DNA of 62,394 nucleotides from contig NZ_JAAKZY010000033.1 of assembly GCF_011045015.1 (NCBI RefSeq), positions 1-62,394 on the forward strand. Direction: 5' to 3'. Under the pieces are notes generated by a model. It was not told where the DNA came from and made no database searches. It saw only the letters and a program-made list of their open reading frames with translations. The DNA comes from Streptomyces scabichelini (lineage in GTDB: Bacteria > Actinomycetota > Actinomycetes > Streptomycetales > Streptomycetaceae). Below are positions 48,893-58,900 of the stretch, in pieces. Positions within the stretch are counted from its first letter, which is position 1. Each line of letters opens with the position of its first letter. A program made the translations under genes and the position numbers.

Positions 48893-48921
48893 GGGGCTCG
48901 GCACCGGGTGTGCCGGGCCCC
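48893..48921 (+). terminator. moeZ terminator
   Basis: GGGGCTCGGCAC (48893-48904) pairs with GTGCCGGGCCCC (48910-48921) over CGGGT, one G-T pair, then TTTCTGTT. Confidence 0.88.
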
Positions 48922-48996
48922 TTTCTGTTGAGCAGGTCCATGCGGCACGGGTTGAGCAAGTCCCTGTGGCGCGGGCAGGTTTCCGTGTCGGCCGAT

Positions 48997-49034
48997 GGTC
49001 TGCCGCCCGCTCGAGCGAGAGCGGGTGGCAGACC
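48997..49034 (-). terminator. Hairpin at the 3' end of a peptidase gene
   Basis: 16-bp stem with one G-T pair (48997-49012 with 49019-49034), loop GAGCGA. CCGCTCGAGCGAGAGCGGG links it to the repeat at 13790. Confidence 0.75.
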
Positions 49035-49041
49035 GCTCGAG

Positions 49042-50604
49042 CTACGACTCGCAGACCTTCCCGTCCTCCGGCACCGACCCCTCCAGCAGGTACGCGTTCA
49101 CCGTGTCGTCGACGCAGGAACTCCCGCTCCCGTACGCACCATGCCCCTCGCCCTTCCAGGTGAGCTCGATACCGACGCCCTTGCCCAGCTCGTCCGCCAT
49201 CTTGCGGGCGCCCTCGTACGGCGTCGCCGGATCGCCAGTGTTGCCGACGACCAGAACGGGCTCCGCTCCGGGCGCGCTGACCTCCGGCGTCTCGTACTGA
49301 CCGGCCACCGGCCAGTTGTGGCACCAGCCGGCCGTGTCCCAGCCCATGAACTCGCCGAAGACGGGCGATATCTTCCGGAACTCGGGGAGCAGCTTCTTCG
49401 TCTCCTCCAGCGTCGGCCGCTCCTTGCCGTCCAAGCACGATATGACCCGTTGTGAATGCGTCGTCGTGCCGTAGCGCCCCGTCGCGTCACGTTCGTTGTA
49501 GCTGTCCGCGAGCGTCAGCAGCTCCGAACCGTCGCCCTTCTCCGCGGAATCCAGCGCGCTGGTGAGGCTGGACCAGGTCTGCTCGCTGTAGAGCGGCAGG
49601 ACGATGCCGGTGAGTGCCAGCGTCTGCGTGAGCTTGCGTCCGCCCGATGTCGGCAGCGGTTCGGCATCGATCTTCTTCAGCAGGTCGGCGATCTTCTGGG
49701 AGCCCTCCTGCGGGTCCTGTCCGGTGGACTTGAGGTAGTTGTCCAGCGCGCGCTGGAAGCCGCGCGTCTGGTTCTTGGCGTGGCCGATCGTGCCGGCGCT
49801 CGGGTCGACGACGGCGTCCAGCACCAGGCGGCCCACGTTCTTGGGGAACAAGTGGGCGTACACACCGCCCAGTTCGGTGCCGTACGAGATGCCGAAGTAG
49901 TGCATCTTCCGGTCACCGAGCACATGGCGCATCAGGTCCATGTCGCGGGCCGTGTCGGTCGTCGAGACATGTGCCAAGAGCTTGCCGGCCGACTCCTCGC
50001 AGCCCTTGCCGAAGTCGGCGGCGTCCTTGAAGTACGACGTCTCCTCGGCCGCGGTGTCCGGCGTGGAGTCGACCGACTCGGCCGCCTGGATCTCCTTGTC
50101 GCTGCGGCAGCGCACACCGTCGCTGGCCGCGACCCCGCGCGGGTCGAAGCTCACCAGGTCGTACCGCTCGCGGAGTTCGGACGTCAGAGTCGCGTACGAC
50201 GGCATCATGGAGACGCCCGAGCCGCCCGGGCCACCAAAGTTGAACAGCAGCGAGCCGATGCGTGAGCCCTCGCCGGTGGACTTGCCGCGGATGAGCGCTA
50301 TCTCGATCGTCTCGCCCTTCGGCTTCGCCCAGTCCAGCGGCGTCTTGAGCGTCGCGCACTGCCAGTCGTCGCCCGGCGCGGGTCCGTCCGAAGAGGCCTC
50401 GCAGTCGCCCCAGTCGAGCTTCTGCGACGTGAGCGAGGCGGGCAGCTTCGCCGTTGAACCGGTCGGTGGAGCCGCGGAAGGCGTGTCGCCGGCCTTGCCG
50501 TCGTCGCTCCCCTCGTCGGACGAGCCGCCACCGCAGCCCGCCGCAAGCCCGGTGACCAGCACCGCGGCCGCGGCCAGCGCCGTGGATCGTACGAAACGCG
50601 CCAT
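49042..50604 (-). CDS. Secreted lipoprotein peptidase, alpha/beta-hydrolase (TAP family), copy 1
   Basis: 520 aa. Signal peptide and lipobox: VRSTALAAAAVLVTGLAAGC, so lipid-anchored outside. Catalytic Ser in HYFGISYGTELGG, Asp in VVGNTGDPATPYEGA, His in KGEGHGAYGSG. An early oxyanion motif reads NFGGPGGSGV and a TAP-type C-terminal domain is present. Family members are tripeptidyl/prolyl aminopeptidases (SlpD/SlpE in Streptomyces) that act on exported or extracellular peptides. ATG 50604. It follows copy 2 on the same strand (116-bp gap); the two are clearly paralogues. Confidence 0.92.
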   Translation of the reverse strand: MARFVRSTALAAAAVLVTGLAAGCGGGSSDEGSDDGKAGDTPSAAPPTGSTAKLPASLTSQKLDWGDCEASSDGPAPGDDWQCATLKTPLDWAKPKGETIEIALIRGKSTGEGSRIGSLLFNFGGPGGSGVSMMPSYATLTSELRERYDLVSFDPRGVAASDGVRCRSDKEIQAAESVDSTPDTAAEETSYFKDAADFGKGCEESAGKLLAHVSTTDTARDMDLMRHVLGDRKMHYFGISYGTELGGVYAHLFPKNVGRLVLDAVVDPSAGTIGHAKNQTRGFQRALDNYLKSTGQDPQEGSQKIADLLKKIDAEPLPTSGGRKLTQTLALTGIVLPLYSEQTWSSLTSALDSAEKGDGSELLTLADSYNERDATGRYGTTTHSQRVISCLDGKERPTLEETKKLLPEFRKISPVFGEFMGWDTAGWCHNWPVAGQYETPEVSAPGAEPVLVVGNTGDPATPYEGARKMADELGKGVGIELTWKGEGHGAYGSGSSCVDDTVNAYLLEGSVPEDGKVCES

Positions 50605-50720
50605 ATGCCCCTTACCCCCTCGCGAGTCATCCGCACGAGCCGCGAATGACGGTCAGGCCATAGTAGGCAGACGGGACGTCAAGCCATGGTCGCCTGTGGA
50701 TAACGCTGTGACCTGCGGAT

Positions 50721-52268
50721 TTAAGAGCAGACCAGCTCTGCCGGCGGGACCTTGCCGTCCAGCAGATAGCCGTTCACCGCGTTAAGCACGCACTTGTTCC
50801 CGCTGCGGTACGCACCATGCCCCTGGCCTTTGTACGTCAGCTCGACGCCGACGCCTTCGCCCAGCGCGTCCACCATCTTTCGGGCGCCCTCGTACGGCGT
50901 GGCAGGGTCGCCGGTGTTGCCGATCACCACGATCGGTGCCGACCCGGGCGCGCTCACGTCGGGGTGGTCGGCGGCTCCTGCCACGGGCCACTCGGTGCAG
51001 CCGAGCAGACCCCACGCCAGATAGTCGCCGAACAGGGGAGAGGCCTGGCGGAACTCCGGAAGCTTCGCGTCCACGTCGGCGGTGGTGTAACGCGGCTTGT
51101 AGTCCGCGCAGTTGATGGAGATGTTGGCTGCGGTGATGTTGCTGTATTCACCGTCCTCGTTGCGTCCGTTCATGGCGTCGGACAACACCATCAGGACGGT
51201 GCCGTCACCGTCGTACGCCTGCTGGAGCCCCTCGGTGAGGTACTGCCAGAAGTCCTGGGAGTAGAGCGCCTGCACGATGCCGCTGGCGGCGGCGGTCTGA
51301 GTCAGCTCGCGCGGGAAGATGCCCGGGATCGGCTTGCTGTCGAGGCTCTTGAGCAGTTGGGCGATCCGGTTCTTGACGTCCTGTGCGTTGCCGCCGACCG
51401 GGCAGTCCTCCGCCTGCGAGGTGCAGTCCTCGGCGAAGTTGTCGAGCGCGAGCTGGAAGCCCCTGGCCTGTCCGAGCGAACCCTGCTCCGGACTCCGTGT
51501 CGGGTCCACGACGGCGTCGAAGACAGTTCGTCCCACTCTCTTGGGGAACAAGTGGGCGTAGACACCGCCCAGTTCGGTGCCGTACGAGAAGCCGAAGTAG
51601 TGCAGCCTGCCTTCGCCGAGGACCTGCCGCATCAGGTCCAGATCGCGAGCCGCATCAGTGGTGCGCAGGTGCGGGAGGACCTTCCCGGAGTTCTTCTCGC
51701 AGGCCGAGTTGAACTCTTTCGTCTCGTCCAGGAGCGATTTCCGCTCGGCGGAGTCGTCGGGTGTGGCGTCCTGCTGGAAGTACTCGTCGAGCTGTTCGTC
51801 ACTCTCGCACTCCACGCCCGCGCTCCGGCCGACCCCGCGTGGGTCGAAGCTGACCAGGTCGTAGCGGGTGCGCAGTTGCGCGAAGTCCTCGGCGAACGGG
51901 GGAAGCGTGGTCACTCCCGAGACGCCAGGGCCGCCGAAGTTGAAGACCAGCGAGCCGATGCGCTTCTCCTTGGCGCCGCTCGCCCGAGCCCGGATCAGCG
52001 CGAGCCCGATGGTGTCCCCCTTCGGCTTGTCCCAGTCGAGGGGCACCTTCAGAGTCGCGCACTGCCACACGTCGCCGTCGGGCAGGGGCGACGGGGCATC
52101 TCCGCCTCCCTGGGATTCGGACGGCGCCGGACAGTCCTTCCAGCTCAGCCGCTGCGCCGACAGATCCTCGTCCTTGTCGTCGGAGTCGCTGTCGCATCCG
52201 GCGACGGTCGCGGACAGCACAAGGGCGGCGGCCAGGGCAGTGGCGTGCAGCTGGGCGGCATTCGGCAT
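50721..52268 (-). CDS. Secreted lipoprotein peptidase (TAP family), copy 2
   Basis: 515 aa, paralogue of copy 1. Lipobox VLSATVAGC. Same triad: HYFGFSYGTELGG (Ser), VIGNTGDPATPYEGA (Asp), KGQGHGAYRSG (His); NFGGPGVSGV for the oxyanion. Copies share long nearly identical stretches around the active site and diverge in the lid region (~200-340), which suggests different peptide specificity after gene duplication. ATG 52268 with AGGATGG upstream. Transcribed towards copy 1, probably as one unit. Confidence 0.92.
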   Translation of the reverse strand: MPNAAQLHATALAAALVLSATVAGCDSDSDDKDEDLSAQRLSWKDCPAPSESQGGGDAPSPLPDGDVWQCATLKVPLDWDKPKGDTIGLALIRARASGAKEKRIGSLVFNFGGPGVSGVTTLPPFAEDFAQLRTRYDLVSFDPRGVGRSAGVECESDEQLDEYFQQDATPDDSAERKSLLDETKEFNSACEKNSGKVLPHLRTTDAARDLDLMRQVLGEGRLHYFGFSYGTELGGVYAHLFPKRVGRTVFDAVVDPTRSPEQGSLGQARGFQLALDNFAEDCTSQAEDCPVGGNAQDVKNRIAQLLKSLDSKPIPGIFPRELTQTAAASGIVQALYSQDFWQYLTEGLQQAYDGDGTVLMVLSDAMNGRNEDGEYSNITAANISINCADYKPRYTTADVDAKLPEFRQASPLFGDYLAWGLLGCTEWPVAGAADHPDVSAPGSAPIVVIGNTGDPATPYEGARKMVDALGEGVGVELTYKGQGHGAYRSGNKCVLNAVNGYLLDGKVPPAELVCS

Positions 52269-52356
52269 GTTCCCATCCTGCGGTCGTGCCGGAGGGGGCG
52301 CTCGGGGCGCGGGCCGTGCGGGTGAGGGGGATTTGTCCGTGGGGACGCAGGCGGGA

Positions 52357-55137
52357 CTAGAGCGCACCCTTGCGTGTCAGATGGTTGAAGAAGAGCCACC
52401 CCGGCAGCACCGGCAGCCACAGCGTGAGAAGCCGGTAGAGCAGCACCGCGGGTGCCGCGACCTCCTTGGGGAGACCGACGGCGATCAGACCGACCGTGAG
52501 TGTCGCCTCGACCGCGCCCACGCCGCCGGGGGTCGGGGCCGCCGAGCCCAGCGCGTTGCCGGCGAGGAAGACGACCGCGACGCTGGCGATGCTGAGCGTG
52601 GGCATGTCTTCGCTGCCGAACGCCCTGATCGACGCGTCCAGGCACATCACGAAGCAGGCCGTCAGCAGCAGCATGCCGCCGATGCCCGTGATGAGCTTCT
52701 GCGGACGCTGGAGCACGTCGAGCATGCGCGGCACGACACCCGCGAAAAGCGACCGCACGCGCGTGACGACGAATTTCCGCAGGAACGGAATCGACGTCAT
52801 CACCAGCACCAGTACCGCGACCGTCAGCAGGCCCGCGATCACCGTGCGGGACGGCGACAGCGACGGCGTCTTCTCCGTCCCCGTCAGATAACCGAAGGAG
52901 AGCAGCAGCAGAATGTGGCTGCCCAGACCGAACAGCTGCGAGGCCCCGACGCTCGCCACCGCGAGCCCCGGCCGCACCCCCGCGCGCTGCAGGAAACGCG
53001 TGTTGAGGGCGACACCGCCCACCGCCGCGGGCGCCACGATCTTCACGAAGGACCCGGCGACCTGCGCCCCCACGGCCCGCAGGAACGGCACCCGCTCGGG
53101 CACGAAGCCCAGCAGGCTCATGGCCGCCGCGAAGTAGCTCAGCGCCGAGAAGAGCACGGCTGCGGCCACCCAGCCCCACTCGGCGTTGTCGAAGAGCGTG
53201 CCGAACTCGATGTGCGTGAGCTGCGACAGCAGGAAGTACCCGCCGATGGCACCGGCGATGAAACTGATCAGCGTGCGCGGCCGGATGCGCTCCAGGCGGG
53301 CCGGCTCGACCGGCGCCTGCGGCCTGATCAGCAGCACCTGGTGGCGGATCTGGGTGAGCAGATCCTCCTCGCGTGCCTCCTCCAGGGCCTCGTCGATCGC
53401 CCGCTTCTCGGAGCGCTTCTCGGCCCGTACGGCCTTCTTGTCGGGCTTTTCGAGTACGGGCCTGGTGTCTTCCTCGGCCTCCTCGGTGCGCGTGGGCCTG
53501 GCATGCCGAGAGGCCTCCAGTACGGCCTCCCGCTCGCGCTGCGCCCGCTCCCGGGCCAGTTTCCGCAGCGTCGCGCGCGTGGCGCGCGTCAGCGCGATGG
53601 GCTGCAGCATCGGCAGACAGTCGGCGACCGTGTCGGGGCCGAGCACCTCGAGCGCCGACGCCACCGCGCGCTCCGCGCCGACCCGCAGGGCCAGCGTGGT
53701 CACCAACTGGGCGATGTCCATGCGCAGCAGCAGTTCACCGGCCGCGATCTCGCCGCCGCGCAGATCGGTGAGGATCACCGTGCCGGAACGATCCACCAGA
53801 ATCGCGTCGCCCGCCAGCCTGCGGTGCGCGATGCGCCGCGACTGCAACGCCTGCACCTGGTGCCAGGTGTCGCGCAGCAACTCGTCGGTGATCTCCTCGT
53901 CCGGCAGCGAGTCGAGCGTGCGCCCGCCCGTGTGCTCGTAGACGAGCATCACGGCGTCCGGGCCCAGCTCGGAGGTCGCGATCAGCTTGGGCGCGTTGGC
54001 CCCGGCCGCGATGGCCGCGTACGCCAGGAGCGCCTCCTGCTCCAGCGCCTGGCGCAGCGACTGGAGGCTGCGCCGCGTGGTGATGCCTCGCAGGGTCAGA
54101 CGCCGCCACACGCGGTAGAAGAAGCCCTGTGCCTGCTGCTCGCGGTCGACCACCGTGACGTCCAGCGGTCGGCCGTCCTCAAGCGTCACGAAGTACCGGC
54201 GCCCGCGGTCCCCGCTCTCCGCGGTCTCCGGTGTCTCCTCGCGGGCCGCGCTCACCGGGTGGAAGCCGACGTGCCGCAGGCCCGCCATCAGCGTCCGCCC
54301 GGTGGGCCGCACGTTCGGCGAGCCGACCGCGTAGAGCGTCCCGTAGGCCACGCTCCAGCCGATCAGCACCGTGAGGATGATCGAGAACGGTGTCGTGTAG
54401 CCGGTGACCAGCATGGAGAAGGCGTCGAGCAGCAGCACCACCCACAGCACCGCACGCCAGCGTGGCCGCCGTGCCATGCCGACGGCCGTCATGTACGCGA
54501 TGACGGGTGCGAGGTAGCCGTGCACCGGGTCGGTGAGGGCGTGGATGTCGCCCGGCGAGGGCTGGGTGAGCGCCTTCTGGATTGAGTCCGGTGCGGCCCT
54601 GGCGACCCACAGGTCGGTGGCGAGGGTCACACCGTGCGCGAGGACCGCGGCCAGGACGCCGTCGGCGATGCGCAGACCGTCCCGCTTGATCAGCCGCTCG
54701 ATCGCGAAGGCCACCGGCACCAGCAGGATCGCGATGCTCGACGCGAGCCCCGCGATCTTGATCAGCAGGTCGGGCGCCTCGTCGGTGCCCTTGTTGATGT
54801 CCTGGGCGAGTCCCGACGTCGTTCCGTGCGCGAACGCGGCGATCGCCAGCAGTACGACGACCGCGAGGATGCCCACCAGGAGGCGCATCAGATCGGAAGG
54901 ACGGTGCACGCGCGCGGGAAGCAGTGGTTCGTCGCCCTCGACCGCTTCGGAGTGGGCGTCCTCGACGTCTTCGGGGTGGGCGTCGTCTGCTTCGGAGCGG
55001 GGCGTGTCGGCGTCCGGGGCGCTCTTCTTCTTGTACGTGTCCGAGGTGGGCTCGTCCGAGTCGTCGCCGGTGTCCGGGCGCGACGAAACCTCAGAGGTGC
55101 CCTCCGCGTCTTCGGGGTGCACACCCTGCTGTTTCAT
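52357..55137 (-). CDS. Membrane fusion protein: N-terminal helices, pseudokinase-like domain, LPG-synthase transmembrane domain
   Basis: About 926 aa. An acidic N-terminus (~1-80) is followed by 6-7 helices (80-270), then a kinase-like lobe (~300-530). There VMLVYEHTGGRTLDSLP acts as hinge, and HRRLAGDAILVD and ILTDLRGGEIA replace the HRDxxxxN and DFG of active kinases. A highly charged stretch precedes the C-terminal AglD/LPG-synthase-type domain (~610-925): IVAPAAVGGVALNTRFLQRAG, SVGASQLFGL and AAPTPGGVGAVEATLT. This domain resembles flippase/glycosyltransferase-2-associated proteins; no aminoacyl-transferase domain is present, so lysinylation is unlikely. ATG 55137; a GTG at 55161 is possible. 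Confidence 0.85.
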   Translation of the reverse strand: MKQQGVHPEDAEGTSEVSSRPDTGDDSDEPTSDTYKKKSAPDADTPRSEADDAHPEDVEDAHSEAVEGDEPLLPARVHRPSDLMRLLVGILAVVVLLAIAAFAHGTTSGLAQDINKGTDEAPDLLIKIAGLASSIAILLVPVAFAIERLIKRDGLRIADGVLAAVLAHGVTLATDLWVARAAPDSIQKALTQPSPGDIHALTDPVHGYLAPVIAYMTAVGMARRPRWRAVLWVVLLLDAFSMLVTGYTTPFSIILTVLIGWSVAYGTLYAVGSPNVRPTGRTLMAGLRHVGFHPVSAAREETPETAESGDRGRRYFVTLEDGRPLDVTVVDREQQAQGFFYRVWRRLTLRGITTRRSLQSLRQALEQEALLAYAAIAAGANAPKLIATSELGPDAVMLVYEHTGGRTLDSLPDEEITDELLRDTWHQVQALQSRRIAHRRLAGDAILVDRSGTVILTDLRGGEIAAGELLLRMDIAQLVTTLALRVGAERAVASALEVLGPDTVADCLPMLQPIALTRATRATLRKLARERAQREREAVLEASRHARPTRTEEAEEDTRPVLEKPDKKAVRAEKRSEKRAIDEALEEAREEDLLTQIRHQVLLIRPQAPVEPARLERIRPRTLISFIAGAIGGYFLLSQLTHIEFGTLFDNAEWGWVAAAVLFSALSYFAAAMSLLGFVPERVPFLRAVGAQVAGSFVKIVAPAAVGGVALNTRFLQRAGVRPGLAVASVGASQLFGLGSHILLLLSFGYLTGTEKTPSLSPSRTVIAGLLTVAVLVLVMTSIPFLRKFVVTRVRSLFAGVVPRMLDVLQRPQKLITGIGGMLLLTACFVMCLDASIRAFGSEDMPTLSIASVAVVFLAGNALGSAAPTPGGVGAVEATLTVGLIAVGLPKEVAAPAVLLYRLLTLWLPVLPGWLFFNHLTRKGAL

Positions 55138-55322
55138 CGTCTCTTCTTGGTCTCGTATCACCAGTCACCGCCCGCATGATGGTGGCATGCCCCACCGACA
55201 CAGAGGGGCATCAGGGGGCAATGCGGGGGCGCACAGTCTGCCCGACGTGCCGCTCCGGGGCGAGGGATACGCACGGTCGCCGACCCGTCACGTTGTCGGT
55301 GGGGTGGGGCAGGATGGGGCGG

Positions 55323-55688
55323 ATGAGCGAGGAGAGCTTTCCGGCGGACGCCCTGCCGGAGTACGCGGAGCGGGTCCTTGAGGTCGCCGAGCTGATCCCG
55401 CCCGGGCGCGTCATGACGTACGGGGACGTCGCCGAATGGCTGGAGGAAGGTGGACCGCGCCAGGTCGGCCGCGTGATGGCCCTCTACGGAGGAGCCGTTC
55501 CGTGGTGGCGCGTCATACGGGCGGACGGCGTACTGCTCCCGGGCCACGAACTGGAGGCTCTCGGCCACTACCGGGCGGAGGGCACGCCTCTGAAGGAGGC
55601 GAGCAGGGCCTCCGAGGGCCATCTGCCGCGCGTCGACATGAAGCGAGCCCGATGGGACGGCGGGCAGCGAGCGGAACGTCACACTTGA
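55323..55688 (+). CDS. Alkyltransferase-like (ATL) protein
   Basis: 121 aa. The DNA-binding domain of O6-alkylguanine transferases: IPPGRVMTYGDVAEWL, RQVGRVMALYGGAVPWWRVI and LPGHELEALGHYRAEG. The reactive Cys of the usual PCHR is Trp here (PWWR), so it cannot accept alkyl groups; like Atl1 it should flag O6-alkylguanine for nucleotide excision repair. It lies directly upstream of a DNA-repair pair (AdnAB) and matches Rv3204 in place. ATG 55323; 55314 also possible. Confidence 0.92.
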   Translation: MSEESFPADALPEYAERVLEVAELIPPGRVMTYGDVAEWLEEGGPRQVGRVMALYGGAVPWWRVIRADGVLLPGHELEALGHYRAEGTPLKEASRASEGHLPRVDMKRARWDGGQRAERHT

Positions 55689-55999
55689 CAGCTTCCGCCA
55701 TCGGACGCCCGAAGGGGGGATCGGTCGGCCGTGCGGGGGAAATTGGGCACGTCTGTGGCATGCCGTACGTTCGTGGCGTGGGGGACTCATGCGTCGTGAG
55801 GGATTCGAGGGAACAAGCGGAAGCTCTCCTTCCACACCACTCACCGGCGTAGCGTCGACGGGACGCATCTCCTTCACCACGAGGCCACCGCCCTCCACGC
55901 GGGGCAGTTCCCCCACCCGTCGCCCGACCACCACCCCTCAACGACGGCGCTCCGCGCCGGCAGTGACACATTGCACACCCACCAGGACCGGCGAACCAC
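55689..55999. other. Intergenic region before adnA
   Basis: 311 bp with no supported gene. Short frames here lack codon bias. No clear promoter hexamers; probably holds the adnA promoter and leader. Confidence 0.3.
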
Positions 56000-58900
56000 G
56001 TGAGCTCCTCTTCTTCCACCAGGCGCCTGTCGCACCTCCAGGGGCGACAGGGGAACCGTGGCGCTTACCGACTGGTGCGTACCCCGCCGGTCCGGGTAGA
56101 TCCCCCTCTGCTGGACGCAGGGCAGCGCGCGGTGGTTGACCACAAGGGGGGCCCGCTGCTCGTCCTCGCAGGTCCGGGTACCGGCAAGACGACCACACTC
56201 GTGGAGTCCGTGGCGGCCCGGATCGCGCGCGGCACGGACCCCGAGCGGGTCCTGGTGCTGACGTTCAGCCGCAAGGCCGCCGTGGAGCTGCGTGACCGCA
56301 TGGCGCTGCGCATAGGGGCGGCCCGCGCACCCCAGGCGACCACTTTCCATTCGTTCTGCTACGCCCTGGTCCGGGCCCACCAGGACAGCGGCCTGTTCGT
56401 GGAGCCCCTGCGGCTGCTCTCCGGCCCCGAGCAGGACGTGGCCGTGCGCGAACTGCTCGCGGGCCAGCCCGGCCTGCAGCGGCTCGGCCTGGCCCATGTG
56501 CGCTGGCCGGACGAGCTGCGCGCCTGCCTGACGACGCGCGGCTTCGCCGACGAGGTCCGCGCGGTGCTCGCCCGCAGTCGCGAACTGGGGCTCGACCCGG
56601 ACGCCCTGGACTCCTTCGCCTCCCGTATCGGCCGCCCCGACTGGCGCGCCGCGGCCACCTTCCTCGCCGAGTACCTCGACGTTCTCGACATGCAAGGAGT
56701 GATCGATTACGCGGAACTGGTGCACCGCGCGGTGCTGCTCGCCCGCCGTCCGGAGGTTGCCGAACGGCTCGCCGCGCAGTACGACGTGGTCCTCGTCGAC
56801 GAGTACCAGGACACCGATCCGGCGCAGGTACGGCTGCTGCACGCGCTTGCGGGCGGCGGCCGCACTCTCGTTGCCTTCGGCGACCCGGACCAGTCGATCT
56901 ACGCGTTCCGCGGCGCCGACGTGAACGGCATCCTGGAGTTCCCGGAGGCCTTCCCGCGCGCGGACGGCACTCCGGCGCCGGTCGAAGTCCTGAGGACGTC
57001 ACGCCGGTCGGGTGCAGGACTACTGGCCGCCACCAGGCTGCTGACGCGGCGCATGCCCCTGACCCGCCTCCCGGCGGAGAAGGTACGCGCTCACAGGGAG
57101 CTGGCTCCCGTACGGGACGGCGGCCGAGTCGAGGTCTACACGTACCCGACCCCCGGCACGGAGCTGGACAACATCGCGGACATCCTCCGCCGCGCCCACC
57201 TGGAGGATGGCGTGCCCTGGGGCGAGATGGCCGTCCTGGTACGCGCCGGCCACCGCACCATCCCGACCATCCGCCGCACCCTCACCGCGGGCGGCGTCCC
57301 CCTCGACATAGACGGCGACGACCTCCCCCTGCGCCACGAACCAGCGGTGGCGCCCCTGCTGACGGCCCTCAAGGCGGTGGCCGCGGCGGCGCTTCGGGAT
57401 GACGCGGCGCCGGCCGAGCCGGCCGGGGCCGAATCCGGTGTGGGCGCCGACGAAGAAGGTGAAGAGGGTTCGGAGGAGGGACAGGAAGAGGGTTCACAGG
57501 AGGGAAGTGACGTGTCCGCGCGCGCGGGCACCGGTCGCGCGGACAGCGCCAGTGCTGTGCCCACGGACGATGCCTCCGAGCCCGACGCCGCCGCTCCGCA
57601 AGCACCCTGGCTCGACACCGAGACCGCGCTCACCCTCCTCGCGTCGCCACTGGCCGGCATGGACGCCGCCGATCTGCGCCGCCTGGGCCGCGCTCTGCGC
57701 GAGGAGGAGCGCGCCGGGGGCAACCTCGTGCCGCCGCCCTCGGACGACTTGCTGGCACGGGCGCTGGCCGAGCCGGAGCGGCTGGTCGCGCACGACCCGT
57801 CGTACGCGCGCGGAGCCCAGCGCCTGGGCGCGCTGCTGCGCAAGGCCCGTGAGCGCCTCGCGGGCGGCGGCACGGCCGAGGAGGCGCTCTGGGAGCTGTG
57901 GGACGGCACACCGTGGCCGCAGCGCCTGGAGCGGGCCGCCCGGCGCGGGGGCGCGGCCGGGCGCAACGCGGACCGCGACCTCGACGCCGTGTGCGCGCTG
58001 TTCGCGACAGCGGCCCGTGCGGAGGAGCGCACAGGTGGCCGTGGCGCCCTCAACTTCCTGGAGGAGATCGAGGCCGAGGACATCGCCGCCGACACGCTCA
58101 CCCGCAGAGCCGTACGCCCCGAGGCCGTACGCCTGATGACGGCACACCGCTCCAAGGGCCTTCAATGGCGCCTGGTCGTCGTCGCCGGCGTCCAGGAGGG
58201 ACTGTGGCCGGACCTGCGCCGCCGCGGCTCCCTCCTGGAGGCCGACCGCATCGGACGCGACGGCCTTGCCGAACCGCTCACCCCCGGAGCGCTGCTCTCC
58301 GAAGAACGCCGCTTGTTTTACGTAGCCGCCACGCGCGCGCGTGAACGTCTCGTCGTCACCGCCGTGAAGGCCCCCGCCGACGACGGAGACCAGCCGTCCC
58401 GTTTCCTCACCGAACTCGGCGTCGAACCCAAGGACGTCACCGGCCGCCCCCGCCGCCCCCTGTCCGTCGCCGCACTCGTCGCCGAACTGCGCGCCACGAT
58501 CGTCGACCCCCGTGTCTCGGACACCCTCAGGGAGGCCGCCGCCCGCCGCCTGGCCCGGCTCGCCGTCCTCGGCGACGAGGACGGCCGGCCTCTCGTGCCG
58601 TCCGCGCATCCCTACCGCTGGTGGGGCATGTACGAGCCGACCGAGAGCAAGGTGCCGCTGCGCGACCGCGACCAGCCCGTCGTGCTCTCCGGAAGCGCCC
58701 TCGACCAGCTCGCCAACACCTGCGCCCTCCAGTGGTTCCTCGGCCGCGAGGTGAAGGCCGACGCCCCCGCGACCGCCGCCCAGGGCTTCGGCAACGTGGT
58801 GCACGTCCTGGCCGACGAGGTCGCCTCCGGGCGCAGCCCCGCCGACCTCGCCGTCCTCATGGAGCGCCTCGACTCCGTGTGGAACGCACTCGCCTTCGAC

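Noticed and set aside
52357..55137. Lysyl-phosphatidylglycerol synthase (MprF)
   Set aside because: Only the transmembrane domain is present; the soluble aminoacyl-transferase domain is missing.
55789..56139. Short plus-strand ORF before adnA
   Set aside because: Thr/Pro/Arg-rich with no codon bias; overlaps the helicase start in another frame.
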